Assembly: GCF_001542415.1 (NCBI RefSeq)
Contig: NZ_LNCU01000113.1
Location: forward strand, 1 to 58,386
Source of the DNA: Bradyrhizobium macuxiense
GTDB taxonomy: Bacteria; Pseudomonadota; Alphaproteobacteria; Rhizobiales; Xanthobacteraceae
Length of the DNA: 58,386 bases
Direction of reading: 5' to 3'
The notes below the pieces were generated by a model that worked only from the letters and a program-made list of their open reading frames with translations, made no database searches and was not told where the DNA came from. This document shows positions 40,972 to 50,623 of the stretch, in pieces. The position numbers were made by a program, and so were the translations under genes. Positions within the stretch are counted from its first letter, which is position 1. Each line of letters starts with the position of its first letter.

Positions 40972-41862
40972 ATGCGCGTATTCATCACCGGTGCCGCGGG
41001 ATTTATCGGCACCGAAACCACCAAGGAACTCATCGCCAGCGGGCATCAGGTCGTCGGCCTCGCGCGCTCGGAAGCGAATGTCGAGACGCTCCGGAAACTG
41101 GGCGCGGAGGTTCATCGCGGCTCGCTGCAAGATCTCGAAAGCCTGAGGAGCGGCGCAACGGATGCAGACGGCGTGATCCATCTGGCCTTCATCCATGATT
41201 TCGCAAAGTTCGCGGAGAATGGTGCAATCGACAAGGCCGCCATCGCAGCAATGGGCGATGTGCTGGCCGGCACGAACAAGCCATTCATCGTGACCTCTGG
41301 AACGGGCCTCATCGCGCCAGGTGTGCTGATCAATGAAGACATGCGACGCGAATCCAGCCCGCATGTTCCGCGTGTGTCCGAGCAGGCGGGTTTGGCCTAT
41401 GCCTCGCGTGGTGTGCGGGCGATGACCATCCGCCTGCCGCAAGTGCATGGTGCCGACGGGAAGGCTGGGTTGATCACTTATCTGCTCGAGCTCGCGCGAA
41501 AAAAGGGCACCGCTGCCTATGTCGGCGAAGGCAGCGAACGCTGGGCTGCGGCGCATCGGCGCGATGTTGCCCGCCTGTACCGGCTTGCGTTGGAGAAGGG
41601 CGCGACGGACGGAATTTATCACGCCGTCGGCGAGGAGGGCGTCCCCATGCGCCAGGTCATCGACGTGATCGGCCGCGCGCTGAATGTACCGGTGGTTTCA
41701 ATCAAGAAGGAAGAGGCGGGCGATTATTACGGGCCGTTGGCCATGTTCGCCGGCTTGGACATGCCGGCCTCCAGCGCCTTGACGCAGCAGCGGTTGGGCT
41801 GGACGCCGACTGGGATCGGTTTGATCGCGGATATCGGCCAGCCGGGTTATTTCAAGGTTTAG
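40972..41862 (+). CDS. NAD(P)-dependent extended-SDR oxidoreductase
   Basis: The 296-aa protein has a Rossmann start MRVFITGAAGFIG and the extended-SDR layout of NAD-dependent epimerases/NmrA-like reductases. The usual YxxxK site is not obvious (SEQAGLAYASRGVRA lies near its expected place), so it may be an atypical member. I chose ATG 40972 with AGGGAGAG upstream; the frame extends to 40924. It is divergent from the XRE regulator and probably its target. A terminator-like hairpin follows. Confidence 0.8.
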   Translation: MRVFITGAAGFIGTETTKELIASGHQVVGLARSEANVETLRKLGAEVHRGSLQDLESLRSGATDADGVIHLAFIHDFAKFAENGAIDKAAIAAMGDVLAGTNKPFIVTSGTGLIAPGVLINEDMRRESSPHVPRVSEQAGLAYASRGVRAMTIRLPQVHGADGKAGLITYLLELARKKGTAAYVGEGSERWAAAHRRDVARLYRLALEKGATDGIYHAVGEEGVPMRQVIDVIGRALNVPVVSIKKEEAGDYYGPLAMFAGLDMPASSALTQQRLGWTPTGIGLIADIGQPGYFKV

Positions 41863-41893
41863 GCAGTCCGAGAGGCTTGCGAACATACAACTC

Positions 41894-41924
41894 GAATGCC
41901 AGTGGCGGACCGTCGCTGGCATTC
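41894..41924 (+). terminator. Candidate rho-independent terminator
   Basis: GAATGCCAG pairs perfectly with CTGGCATTC around a 13-base loop and is followed by TTCGCTTCGTTGCTTTCTT. It is 32 bases after the oxidoreductase stop. Confidence 0.5.
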
Positions 41925-42090
41925 TTCGCTTCGTTGCTTTCTTGGGCGTCCGTTTGGTTTCGGTTTCCTGTGGCCGACCTGCGGTATACGATGACCGTAC
42001 TCCAGAGATGGACAGCCGACGCCGGCGAAGCGTTCTTCGCCGCGTTTTTTTGCGCCGCCAAAAGAGCGCATGCAGTGGAAGTGACCGGAC

Positions 42091-43668
42091 GTGATTGAAC
42101 AGGAATACGACACGATCATCATCGGCGGAGGTTCCGCCGGAGCGACACTGGCGGCACGCCTCAGCGAAGACCCAATTCATCGTGTGCTGCTGCTCGAGGC
42201 CGGACAAGATCTGCGTACCGCGACCACGCCGGAACACATCCGCATCCCGAACCCGATGCGCGCCATCGGCGATGATGACTTCCGCTGGCCGAAGCTCTTG
42301 GCGCGACGCACCGAGCGGCAGCAGCCGGTGCTGCTCTGGCGCGGTCGCGCCATGGGCGGCAGCTCGACCATCAACGGCCAGATCGCGATCCGCGCCGTGC
42401 CCGACGACATCGACCGCTGGGCAGCCGCGGGCTGCACGGGTTGGTCGTGGGACGAGATGCTGCCCTATTTCTGCAAGCTCGAAACCGACAAGAACTTCCC
42501 CGACGCTGCCTATCACGGCGATCGCGGTCCGATCCCGGTGTATCGCGCTCCGATCCCGGATTGGGGCAATGTCGATCGGGCGCTGCGCTCGTCCGCGCTC
42601 GCGCTCGGCTATGGCTGGTGTGAGGATCACAACGCGCCGACCGGCACCGGCGTCTCGCCCTACGCCATCAACAGCGAGGCTGGCTTGCGGATCTCCACCA
42701 ATGACGGCTACCTCGAGCCGGCGCGCGGTCGCGCCAATCTCGACGTCGTCGGTCACGCCCTGGTCGACACCGTCACCTTCGAGGGCAACCGGCTGCACGC
42801 CAGCGGCGTCCTGGTCCGCGTGAACGGCCAATCCTGCACGTCCCGCGCGGCGCGCGAGGTGATCCTCTGCGCCGGCGCCATCCATTCGCCGGCCATCCTG
42901 CAACGATCCGGCATCGGGCCCGCCGCCCTGTTGGAGACGCTTGGTATCCCGATCCGCGCGGATCTGCCTGTGGGCGAGAACCTGCTCGACCATCCGATCG
43001 TGAATGCATTGCTGCATTTGCGCGAAGGCAGCCAGGTCAGCACGCTGATGCACCGGCACACCAATTGCTGCCTCCGCTACTCGTCCGGGCTCGCAGATGC
43101 CGGCGACAACGACATGATCATGATCGCCGGCAACCTTGCCCGCTCGCCGCAATCGATGACTGAAGTGACGCTGGGACGCATCGCCGTCTCCGTCTATCAG
43201 GCCTTCAGCCAGGGCCACGTCCGCATCACCACTGCTGACCCAGAGGTCGATCCGGCGGTCGAGGAGCGCATGCTGTCCGATCCTCGCGATCTGGTGCGCA
43301 TGCGCGACGGCGTCCGCCGCCTGCGTGATATCTGCCTGCAGCCTGCAGTGACCGATATCGCCGACCGCGTCGATTATGACGCCAGCGGGCGGTCGATGAA
43401 GGATCCACTCGGCGGCTCAGAGCTGGATGACTGGCTGTTCGCCGAGTGCAGCGACGCGCAGCACGCGAGCGGCACCTGCCGCATGGGCGCACCGGACGAT
43501 GCGCGCTCGGTCGTCGATCACGAATGCCGGGTCATCGGATGCACTGGGTTGCGCGTGATCGATGCCTCGATCATGCCGGAGGTCCCGCGCGCCAACACCC
43601 ATCTGACCACGGTCGCCATCGCTGAGCGCATGGCGGATCGGTTGAAGGGCGCAAACCGCGCGGTTTAG
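42091..43668 (+). CDS. GMC-family FAD oxidoreductase (first copy)
   Basis: This 525-aa choline-dehydrogenase-like flavoprotein has the FAD-binding TIIIGGGSAGATLAARL (about 8-24), the GMC signature RGRAMGGSSTING (about 84-96), and the C-terminal active-site region with His in DAQHASGTCRMG and a late Asn-Thr-His in PRANTHLTT. No signal peptide is visible, so it is cytoplasmic. The start is GTG at 42091, overlapping no other gene. It is only distantly similar to the GMC protein at 52853-54517. The substrate is probably an alcohol, not identifiable from context. Confidence 0.88.
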   Translation: MIEQEYDTIIIGGGSAGATLAARLSEDPIHRVLLLEAGQDLRTATTPEHIRIPNPMRAIGDDDFRWPKLLARRTERQQPVLLWRGRAMGGSSTINGQIAIRAVPDDIDRWAAAGCTGWSWDEMLPYFCKLETDKNFPDAAYHGDRGPIPVYRAPIPDWGNVDRALRSSALALGYGWCEDHNAPTGTGVSPYAINSEAGLRISTNDGYLEPARGRANLDVVGHALVDTVTFEGNRLHASGVLVRVNGQSCTSRAAREVILCAGAIHSPAILQRSGIGPAALLETLGIPIRADLPVGENLLDHPIVNALLHLREGSQVSTLMHRHTNCCLRYSSGLADAGDNDMIMIAGNLARSPQSMTEVTLGRIAVSVYQAFSQGHVRITTADPEVDPAVEERMLSDPRDLVRMRDGVRRLRDICLQPAVTDIADRVDYDASGRSMKDPLGGSELDDWLFAECSDAQHASGTCRMGAPDDARSVVDHECRVIGCTGLRVIDASIMPEVPRANTHLTTVAIAERMADRLKGANRAV

Positions 43669-43949
43669 GTGCGATCGACATTGCGGTCGGCGACGAAGAA
43701 CTCACGCGCGGAACCTTCTGAACGTGCTTCGTTGGCGCCAACTGGGTTCCGCTCGGGGACATGGTTGATCTCGACGGCATCGCGTCGTGATCGGCGCTGC
43801 GCCTGCCCGTTTGGTCCCTCCAGCAGGAGCCGGCGGAAGCGCCTTCTGCGGGCCTCCCGATACAATTGCGCTTCATGCTATCATGTGGTTTGTCCAAATT
43901 GCGCTCGTCCGAGAGCCGCCGCCCGGACTTATAAAACTGGATATCCAAG

Positions 43950-45200
43950 ATGTTATCGCTTCCCAAAACCAAGATACGCGTCCTGCTGCTGGAAGGCGTG
44001 AACGATTCTGCGGCCCGGATGTTCGAGGCCAATGGCTATACCGAGCTGCAACGTCTGCCCAAGGCGCTGGGACGGGAAGAACTCAAGCAAGCGCTTTCGG
44101 GCATCCATATGTTGGGAATTCGTTCGCGGACGCAGTTGACCGCGGAAGTCCTGGAGGCCGCCGACCGCCTGCTCGTCGTCGGCTGTTTTTCGGTCGGCAC
44201 CAATCAAGTCGATCTCGACGTCGCGCGAAAGCTCGGGATCCCGGTATTCAACGCGCCATATTCCAATACTCGCAGCGTCGCCGAGTTGACCATCGCCGAG
44301 GTCGTGATGCTGTTCCGCCGGATATTTCCGCGTTCGATCTCCGCACATGCCGGCGGCTGGGACAAATCCGCCGAAGGCAGCCGTGAGGTCCGCGGCAAGA
44401 CGTTGGGCATCGTCGGCTACGGCAATATCGGCTCGCAACTATCGAACCTCGCGGAAGCCATGGGCATGCGCGTGATCTATTTTGATCAGACCGACAAGCT
44501 GCGTCACGGTAATACCGAGCCTGCCGATTCGCTTGACGCCTTGCTCGCAGCGAGCGACGTCGTATCGCTGCATGTACCGGAGACCCCAGCTACCGCCAAT
44601 ATGATCGGCCCGGCCCAACTTCAGCTGATGAAGCCCGAGGCCTTTTTGATCAATAATTCGCGCGGCACCGTGGTCGATCTCGATGCGCTGGCGAGCGCCT
44701 TGCGTGAGGGCCGCCTGGCAGGTGCTGCGGTCGATGTGTTTCCGGTCGAACCGGCGTCGAACGAGGCGCGCTTTGTCTCGCCGTTGCAAGGACTGTCCAA
44801 TGTGATCCTCACGCCGCATGTCGGCGGTTCGACGGAAGAAGCGCAGGATCGCATCGGCGGCGAGGTGGCGCGTAAGCTGATAGATTATTCCGATGTCGGC
44901 TCGACCTTCGGTGCGGTCAATTTTCCGCAGGTGCAATTGCCGGCGCGGCCGACCGGTACCCGCTTCATCCATGTTCACCGCAACATTCCGGGCGTCATGC
45001 GTCAGGTTAACGACGCGGTCTCCCGGCACGGGATCAACATTCTGGCGCAATACCTGCAGACCGATCCGGAAGTCGGCTACGTCGTGCTCGAGACTGACAT
45101 TGTCGGCGGCGAGGGCGAAGGACTTTTGGCCGAGCTGAAAGCCATTAACGGCACGATCCGGGTGAGGGTGCTGTACGACCAGAACCGGCCGCAGGGTTGA
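43950..45200 (+). CDS. serA: D-3-phosphoglycerate dehydrogenase (E. coli type, with ACT domain)
   Basis: The 416-aa enzyme oxidises 3-phosphoglycerate in the first step of serine synthesis. The length and sequence match E. coli-type SerA: VGCFSVGTNQVDLDVA, the NAD-binding GIVGYGNIGSQ (about 153-163), catalytic Arg in NNSRGTVVDL, Glu in VFPVEP, His in LTPHVGGSTEEA, and a C-terminal ACT domain (FIHVHRNIPGVMRQVNDAV onward) for serine feedback. The N-terminal extension is short. It stands alone, convergent with the SAF-domain gene. Confidence 0.9.
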   Translation: MLSLPKTKIRVLLLEGVNDSAARMFEANGYTELQRLPKALGREELKQALSGIHMLGIRSRTQLTAEVLEAADRLLVVGCFSVGTNQVDLDVARKLGIPVFNAPYSNTRSVAELTIAEVVMLFRRIFPRSISAHAGGWDKSAEGSREVRGKTLGIVGYGNIGSQLSNLAEAMGMRVIYFDQTDKLRHGNTEPADSLDALLAASDVVSLHVPETPATANMIGPAQLQLMKPEAFLINNSRGTVVDLDALASALREGRLAGAAVDVFPVEPASNEARFVSPLQGLSNVILTPHVGGSTEEAQDRIGGEVARKLIDYSDVGSTFGAVNFPQVQLPARPTGTRFIHVHRNIPGVMRQVNDAVSRHGINILAQYLQTDPEVGYVVLETDIVGGEGEGLLAELKAINGTIRVRVLYDQNRPQG

Positions 45201-45268
45201 TCAAGCGATTGCGCGATCGCCGTGAGGCGGCGGTGCAAGCTGCCAAGGTTCCCTGCGACTAGTTCGGC

Positions 45269-46603
45269 TTAGGCACTCAGCGCAGCCTCAGAGCGTATGG
45301 ATGATGGGCTGCCAAAAAAGAGAGTATCTTGCTCCCGGCGCAGCGCATCGCACAATCGGCCTGCCGGAATCTCGACGTCATGATATCCGAGCACCTGGTC
45401 TCGCGCGATGTTTCGCCGAAGACGACAGCCTTCGGCGAGGCCGATCGGAAGAAGGCGCTCGGCGTGAACGACGTGCGCGTTCTCGCACAAGCCGTAGGTC
45501 ATGTACTGGCCAAGTCCGTCCAGGACCTCTCCGGCCTTGAGATCCCTCTTCGCGGCTGCAACCACGTCGACGCACGGCGCACCGAGCGGAGTGATTGCTG
45601 CATCCTTGAAGATCGCCGCGCGGGCAATCGTGAACGGGACTTCAAAGTGACAAAGATGATAGGGCCAGTAGAAGCAGTAGAGCGGGCCCGCTCCCATCTT
45701 GTAGAGCGATAAATAGTGCTTCTCGATCGTATCGTCAGTTGTCCCTAGTACGAATATGCCTGGGTTCGGCATCGCTCCCACGCAGTAATCAACGATACCG
45801 GGACCCTCGAGGAGTTCGTCGATCGGGTACCAGTTGACTGCTTCCTGGATCGGGGTGCCGGGCTCGACGACGGGACCGTGCATCCCGCGCCTGGCGACCC
45901 GCATGCCCGTTGCATTGGCAACGATCGCGTTCTCGAAAGATATTTTGGTGCCGTCTGCGAAAGACGTGACCATCGGGGCCTTCATTCCCCATTTTCTGGC
46001 GAACCCTTCCTGGGTTGTGGGATTGCGGTAGGGGTCGTGCAGACCCTTGATGTTCCCGCACAGAACGGGCCTGATCCCCAATCCCTTCACCCACCGGTAC
46101 AGATTCATGATGACGCCAGGCTGGTCGCCTTCCGTGTTCGTGATGACGACGCCAGCGCGGTCAGCATGAATCTTCAGGATCGGGCCGAGGGTGCCATCGA
46201 GTTCGGCGTTCATCATGACGACGTGCTTGGCTCGGGTGATTGCCCGCATGACCACGTGGGCCGCGAATTCGATCGCACCAGTGACTTCCAGAATCAAATC
46301 GATGCCATTAGCGTCGCAAAGGAGCATTGGATCTTCGGTGATCGCGCGCTGGCCCCGGGCGATGCAGTCGTCCAGCTCGTCTGCGGTGCGCACATGCCTG
46401 ACATTGCTCTCGCCGGATTCGGCGTAGGCCTTGCGGGCTCCCTCAAGATGACGGTTGGAAATCGCCGCGAGTTCCATGCCCTTGGTATAGTGCAGCATCT
46501 GGCGCACGATGCCCTTGGCCATGAACCCGGCGCCCACCATTCCAACCCTGATTGGGGTTCCGGCCCTTTGCAGCCGCTCCAGCTCGCGGTCGACGATGAA
46601 CAT
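45269..46603 (-). CDS. SAF-domain NAD(P)-binding dehydrogenase (homoserine-dehydrogenase-like)
   Basis: The 444-aa protein has an N-terminal Rossmann fold (IRVGMVGAGFMAKGIVRQM, about 18-36), a homoserine-dehydrogenase-like catalytic region (HVVMMNAELDGTLGPIL, then NTEGDQPGVIMNLYRWV) and a C-terminal SAF-like segment (NIARDQVLGYHDVEIPAG). Related proteins occur in glycan clusters, often beside RmlC-like epimerases, as here, where the gap is five bases. The reaction is not established. It is the last gene of the minus-strand heptose operon. Alternatives are a sugar-acid dehydrogenase or a carbon-branching sugar enzyme. Confidence 0.78.
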   Translation of the reverse strand: MFIVDRELERLQRAGTPIRVGMVGAGFMAKGIVRQMLHYTKGMELAAISNRHLEGARKAYAESGESNVRHVRTADELDDCIARGQRAITEDPMLLCDANGIDLILEVTGAIEFAAHVVMRAITRAKHVVMMNAELDGTLGPILKIHADRAGVVITNTEGDQPGVIMNLYRWVKGLGIRPVLCGNIKGLHDPYRNPTTQEGFARKWGMKAPMVTSFADGTKISFENAIVANATGMRVARRGMHGPVVEPGTPIQEAVNWYPIDELLEGPGIVDYCVGAMPNPGIFVLGTTDDTIEKHYLSLYKMGAGPLYCFYWPYHLCHFEVPFTIARAAIFKDAAITPLGAPCVDVVAAAKRDLKAGEVLDGLGQYMTYGLCENAHVVHAERLLPIGLAEGCRLRRNIARDQVLGYHDVEIPAGRLCDALRREQDTLFFGSPSSIRSEAALSA

Positions 46604-46608
46604 GCTGT

Positions 46609-47172
46609 CTACTCTTGATCGGCAGTCGCGACGAGCCTGCGCTCGCCTACAAAATCAGGCCAACTGCTGTCCTTTTCGGAGATGACGGCAGGCTCGGCGG
46701 GCCACGCGACGCCAAACGCCGGATCGTTCCAGCGCACACCCCGCTCAGCGGCCGGCGTGTAGAACTCGGACACGAGATACGTAACCTCCGTGTCGTCCGC
46801 GAGGGTCAGGAAGGCGTTCGCGCAGCCTTTCGGGACGAGGAGCATGCGGCGGTTCTCCGCGCTAAGCTCGACCGCTATGTGACGCATGAAGGTAGGTGAG
46901 TCCGGCCTCAAATCGAGCAGCACGTCGTGCACAGCGCCGTGAATGCAGCGCAGAAGCTTGTCCTCCTGATACGGTGCGACCTGGTAGTGGAAGCCGCGCA
47001 GCGTGTGCTTGCGCCGGTTGAAGGAGATATTCATCTGGACGATCCGGTTGGGGAGACCGCGATCCTCGAATTCCTGGCTGCACCAGCCGCGGGCAAAGAA
47101 GCCGCGGCTGTCCACTCGCTTGTCGAGCTCTACCGTATAGGCGTCCTCGATCTCAGTGGCCTTGAAAATCAT
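46609..47172 (-). CDS. RmlC-like dTDP-4-dehydrorhamnose 3,5-epimerase family protein
   Basis: The 187-aa cupin enzyme has DSRGFFARGWCSQEF, the catalytic-His region LRGFHYQ (about 59-65), KLLRCIHGAVHDVLLDLRP and the Tyr-containing TEVTYLVSEFY. The usual AHGF motif is ANAF here, so one His is missing. The family epimerises C3 and/or C5 of 4-keto sugars. In heptose clusters such enzymes act on GDP-keto-heptoses. I chose ATG 47172 with CGGAGGA upstream instead of 47196, which would overlap the kinase stop. Confidence 0.82.
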   Translation of the reverse strand: MIFKATEIEDAYTVELDKRVDSRGFFARGWCSQEFEDRGLPNRIVQMNISFNRRKHTLRGFHYQVAPYQEDKLLRCIHGAVHDVLLDLRPDSPTFMRHIAVELSAENRRMLLVPKGCANAFLTLADDTEVTYLVSEFYTPAAERGVRWNDPAFGVAWPAEPAVISEKDSSWPDFVGERRLVATADQE

Positions 47173-47192
47173 CGGATCCTCCGAGACCAATC

Positions 47193-48275
47193 TCATGCAG
47201 CCGGGTAAAGCACCCGTGAGCCGTGCACCTCGTAGCCAAGCGCCACCAACGGGAGGTCCGCGAGCGCCTGACGCACCCGCTCGCGTTTCTCCGGTTTCAC
47301 GATGAACATGAGGAAGCCGCCACCGCCGGCGCCGCAGAGCTTGCCACCTTCCGCACCTGCCTCAAGGGCTCGCGCGTAGTGGCTGTCGATCTCTGAGGTG
47401 GTGATCTTGGAAGCAAGCCGCCGCTTCATCTCCCAGCCGCGGTGAAGCGCTTCGCCCACCGGCTCGAGCTCGATGTGCTGACCGGAGCAGAGGGCACGAA
47501 ACTCATAGGCGTCGTTGCGCATGTGCCGTAGAACGTCCAGGTTGCGCGACGTGTTGCTCCTCTGCTCCGTGAGCACCGAGGCGGCCGGACGTTGATGACC
47601 GGTCCAGAACATCATGATGTTGCTGAACAGGGAAGCAACAGAACCGCTCCGGACCGGCTGCGGCTCGACCGTAACGCGGCCGCCGCGCCCGAACCGAAGC
47701 AGATTCAGGCCGCCGAAGGCGGCGGCGTATTGGTCCTGCTTGCCGATCGGCTCTTTAAGAACCTCCATCTCAATGTGGCAGGCCTCCTCGGCGAGTTGAC
47801 CCGCGGTGACGCGCTCGCCACGAAAGGCGTGGAGCGCGTGGAGCAACCCCACTGCAAACGAGCTCGATCCCCCCATGCCGGTCGAGGCCGGCATGTCGGC
47901 AACGGTGCTGATGAAAATCGGAGGCTCGATATTAAGGAACTTGAGGCACTCACGGGCAATGTTGTTGTCAATCTCCTCAATGGAGTTGACCTGCTCGGTG
48001 CGCGAGTAGTTGATCCGGATCGGCTCGTTGAAGATGTCGCTGTGGCGCTTCACAGTGACGTAGACGTATTTGTCGACGGCCGCGCTCAGGACGGCGCCTT
48101 CTTCAACTTCGTAGAACTCCGGCAAATCCGTGCCGCCTCCTGCAAAGCTGACGCGCAGCGGGGTCCGCGTCATCACGATGTTGGTCGGACGCCAATCGGC
48201 GTAGGCAGGTCCATGCCGCTCCCGATCGAGGACTACGGATGCCGGCTCGGGTTCTCGTGTTGATAGGGTTTCCAC
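47193..48275 (-). CDS. hddA: GHMP-family sugar kinase, D-glycero-D-manno-heptose 7-phosphate kinase (HddA-like)
   Basis: The 360-aa kinase has the GHMP N-terminal motif TRTPLRVSFAGGGTDLPEF, the ATP loop PASTGMGGSSSFAVG and the C-terminal GKLCGAGGGGFLMF. It is predicted to phosphorylate heptose 7-phosphate at C1, giving the alpha-1,7-bisphosphate used for GDP-heptose. I chose a GTG at 48275 because AGGAGG lies nine bases upstream and it follows the preceding stop by 13 bases. This leaves about 34 residues before the conserved core, which is longer than usual; a start nearer the core (the Met in NIVMTRTPL) is possible. Confidence 0.83.
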   Translation of the reverse strand: METLSTREPEPASVVLDRERHGPAYADWRPTNIVMTRTPLRVSFAGGGTDLPEFYEVEEGAVLSAAVDKYVYVTVKRHSDIFNEPIRINYSRTEQVNSIEEIDNNIARECLKFLNIEPPIFISTVADMPASTGMGGSSSFAVGLLHALHAFRGERVTAGQLAEEACHIEMEVLKEPIGKQDQYAAAFGGLNLLRFGRGGRVTVEPQPVRSGSVASLFSNIMMFWTGHQRPAASVLTEQRSNTSRNLDVLRHMRNDAYEFRALCSGQHIELEPVGEALHRGWEMKRRLASKITTSEIDSHYARALEAGAEGGKLCGAGGGGFLMFIVKPEKRERVRQALADLPLVALGYEVHGSRVLYPAA

Positions 48276-48288
48276 TGCGCTCGGCCTC

Positions 48289-49371
48289 CTAGCCTGTTGA
48301 GACTTTGGCGCGATTTCGGCTCGCGTCGGCTCTGACCTCAGTCCACCTGAGCGACTCATCGATCGATTTACTGTCGATCAGGTGCCGCAACCAGCTGAGA
48401 CGCGTAAAACGCTTGTCCGTGAACAGGCTATGCTTCAGACCGATTTCTTGGAACGCCGCATAGAGCTCCTTCGCTCCGTCTTTCGCCGTCCATCGGAAGC
48501 TGAATCCCGGAAAGGTCCGCTTGAACTTGGCAAAATCAGCTTTGTAGGTGCGTTGATCCGCGCCGGGCTGCGGTACGCTCGCGAGTTCGCAGCCAGGAAC
48601 GCTTTCTGCCGCAATCCGCCCGAGATCACGGATCTGGTAATTGATTTCCTCCGCACCGATGTTGAAAGCTTCGTTGTGGATCGTCTCCAATGGGGCTTCG
48701 AGCACCGCCTGAAACGCGCGCGCAACGTCCTGGACATGGACGACCGGCCGCCAGGGTGTGCCGTCGCTGTGGATCACGATACGGCCAGTCGTAAAGGCAT
48801 TGCCCATGAAATCGTTGAGGACTGTGTCGAACCGCATCCGCGGCGAGAGGCCGTAGACGGTGCCGTTGCGGCAAAACGTCGGAGAGAAACGATCGTCGGC
48901 GAGCGCGCGCAGCGCCATCTCCGCCTCGACTTTCGAGCGGGCGTATTCGGTGCGCGGCGCGAGCGGCGAATTTTCGTCGACAACCGCCGCTTCCGACGTC
49001 CCGTACATGATGCAAGAAGATGAAAGAATGAAGCGCGGGATGCCCGCTTGCTTCGCGAGTGTCGCGAGCCGGATCGTCCCCTGCGAGTTGATCTCCCGCG
49101 TCCAGGCTGTGTTCAAGTTGCCGATCGGATCGTTGCTGAGTGCCGCGAGATGAATCACCGCGTCGAAACCGGCGAGTTCCTTGGCGGTAACGTCTCGTAG
49201 GTCCGCGCGGACTGTCGGGACGACGGCTCGGTCGGGGACGAGTGTGCAGGCAGAGAAATATCCGGTGTCGAGACCAATCACGTCGAAGCCTTGGCCCTGG
49301 AGCCAGGGCGCCATAACCGATCCGATATAGCCGTTATTGCCCGTGATCAGGATGCGCTTGTTGTCAGGCAT
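48289..49371 (-). CDS. NAD-dependent nucleotide-sugar epimerase/dehydratase
   Basis: This 360-aa extended SDR has RILITGNNGYIGSVMAPWL (about 6-24), the Ser region LSSSCIMYG and the catalytic YARSK, followed by a sugar-nucleotide-binding region (FCRNGTVYG). It probably modifies the NDP-heptose made by its neighbours, as epimerase, dehydratase or reductase. The ATG at 49371 overlaps the stop of the upstream fusion gene by eight bases, supporting coupled translation; the longer frame to 49431 is unlikely. Confidence 0.82.
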   Translation of the reverse strand: MPDNKRILITGNNGYIGSVMAPWLQGQGFDVIGLDTGYFSACTLVPDRAVVPTVRADLRDVTAKELAGFDAVIHLAALSNDPIGNLNTAWTREINSQGTIRLATLAKQAGIPRFILSSSCIMYGTSEAAVVDENSPLAPRTEYARSKVEAEMALRALADDRFSPTFCRNGTVYGLSPRMRFDTVLNDFMGNAFTTGRIVIHSDGTPWRPVVHVQDVARAFQAVLEAPLETIHNEAFNIGAEEINYQIRDLGRIAAESVPGCELASVPQPGADQRTYKADFAKFKRTFPGFSFRWTAKDGAKELYAAFQEIGLKHSLFTDKRFTRLSWLRHLIDSKSIDESLRWTEVRADASRNRAKVSTG

Positions 49372-50623
49372 ATTGCGGGGGTGCTTTCTGTTCAAGCAGT
49401 TGTCGGGTGAGGTCGAGGAGGGAACAGGCATCGGTCACGCGGCGGAAAGGGCAGCCAGCTGCCGCCGCTGCCGCGGCGTCGCGCTCGTCGTCGCCGATAA
49501 ACAGCGTGCGCGTGAGGTCGAGGTGGAAATCCCGCTGGGCCTGGAAAAGGAGGCCGGGTTTCGGCTTGCGACAGTCGCAGCCGTCTCCCCAATCGTGCGG
49601 ACAATAATATATTGCATCGATCGAGCCTCCCACCTGCGCGATCTCCTGCTTCATGTGGGCATGCACGATGTCCAGGTCGGCCTCGCTCATGATGCCGCGA
49701 CCGATGCCGGGTTGGTTCGACGCGATAATTGTCCGGTAGCCGCGGTCATGAAGGATTCGCAGTGCCTCAAGAGAACCCGGGCACCATGTCCATTCATCCC
49801 AATTCCGTACGTATTGCGCTTGCGGCGGCTTGCGGTTCAGCACGCCGTCGCGATCGAGGATCAAGGTTGGCTTGCGCTGCATGAAGGCCTCGGTTGCCGG
49901 CAGTCGGTCCAGCGAGCCGACGCCGTAATAGCGGTGATCGCTTGAGTAGGACGTGAGCCGCCCTTGTTGGGCGAGCGGTGTATAGATCGCCTCCTCGAGC
50001 AGCGTGTCCTGCTCGGGTAGTAGCGCGAGAGCGAGATCCGTAAGGATCGCGTAACTGATTTCGACCTGCTGCAGTCCGGGGGTCGTGCGCAAGCGATCGA
50101 ATATGCCGACATGACCGTCGCGATCGAGGAGGGCGCTGCCTCGGGAGTAGCCATCCTTGTTGCTGTAGACGGTGATCAAACCGGGCTTGCCGGCCTCGCA
50201 GAACCGCGCCCACAGCCGGTCCATCTGCATCGGCCAGTAGTTGTCGCAGTACAGCAACAGGAAGCAAGGATCGATCATGTGCCGAGCGGTTGCCACTCGG
50301 CTGCTGGTCAGTTGGTCGGGATCCGTTACCGAGTACTCGATGTGCACACCCCAGTCACGGCCATCGCCGAAATGGTCCTGTACGACCTCGGGCAGATATC
50401 CAAGGAGGATCAGGACTCGTTCAAAACCCTGATCGCGCAATTGCTCGATCTGGTACTCCAGAAAAGGCCGGCCCAGAACCGGCACCATCGGCTTGGGCCG
50501 ATCAAGCGTGATCGGCTGCATCCGGGTGCCACGTCCGCCGGCGAGGATGACCGCCTGTGTCGGCCGATCATAGATCCGGCCTTCGATATGCGCGTAGCGG
50601 GAAGTGCCGTTGGGAACGGCCAT
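49364..50623 (-). CDS. Fusion: HddC-like nucleotidyltransferase + GmhB-like heptose-bisphosphate phosphatase
   Basis: The 419-aa protein combines two steps. Residues about 20-245 form a nucleotidyltransferase with QAVILAGGRGTRMQP, DRPKPMVPV and an LYCDNYWP metal site. Residues about 250-405 form a HAD phosphatase of the GmhB type: LILDRDGVLN, ASNQPGIGRG, the zinc motif CPHDWGDGCDC, KPKPG and GDDERDAAAA. GmhB removes the C7 phosphate of heptose 1,7-bisphosphate and HddC adds the nucleotide, so the fusion would do consecutive reactions. I chose ATG 50623, which overlaps the gmhA stop (TAATG); a frame to 50731 exists but is antisense-like shadow over gmhA. Confidence 0.85.
   Translation of the reverse strand: MAVPNGTSRYAHIEGRIYDRPTQAVILAGGRGTRMQPITLDRPKPMVPVLGRPFLEYQIEQLRDQGFERVLILLGYLPEVVQDHFGDGRDWGVHIEYSVTDPDQLTSSRVATARHMIDPCFLLLYCDNYWPMQMDRLWARFCEAGKPGLITVYSNKDGYSRGSALLDRDGHVGIFDRLRTTPGLQQVEISYAILTDLALALLPEQDTLLEEAIYTPLAQQGRLTSYSSDHRYYGVGSLDRLPATEAFMQRKPTLILDRDGVLNRKPPQAQYVRNWDEWTWCPGSLEALRILHDRGYRTIIASNQPGIGRGIMSEADLDIVHAHMKQEIAQVGGSIDAIYYCPHDWGDGCDCRKPKPGLLFQAQRDFHLDLTRTLFIGDDERDAAAAAAAGCPFRRVTDACSLLDLTRQLLEQKAPPQYA

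Noticed and set aside
43669..43949. Possible small gene between the GMC oxidoreductase and serA
   Set aside because: Frames on both strands are Arg-rich and lack motifs or ribosome-binding sites. The right part is A+T-richer, as expected for the serA promoter.
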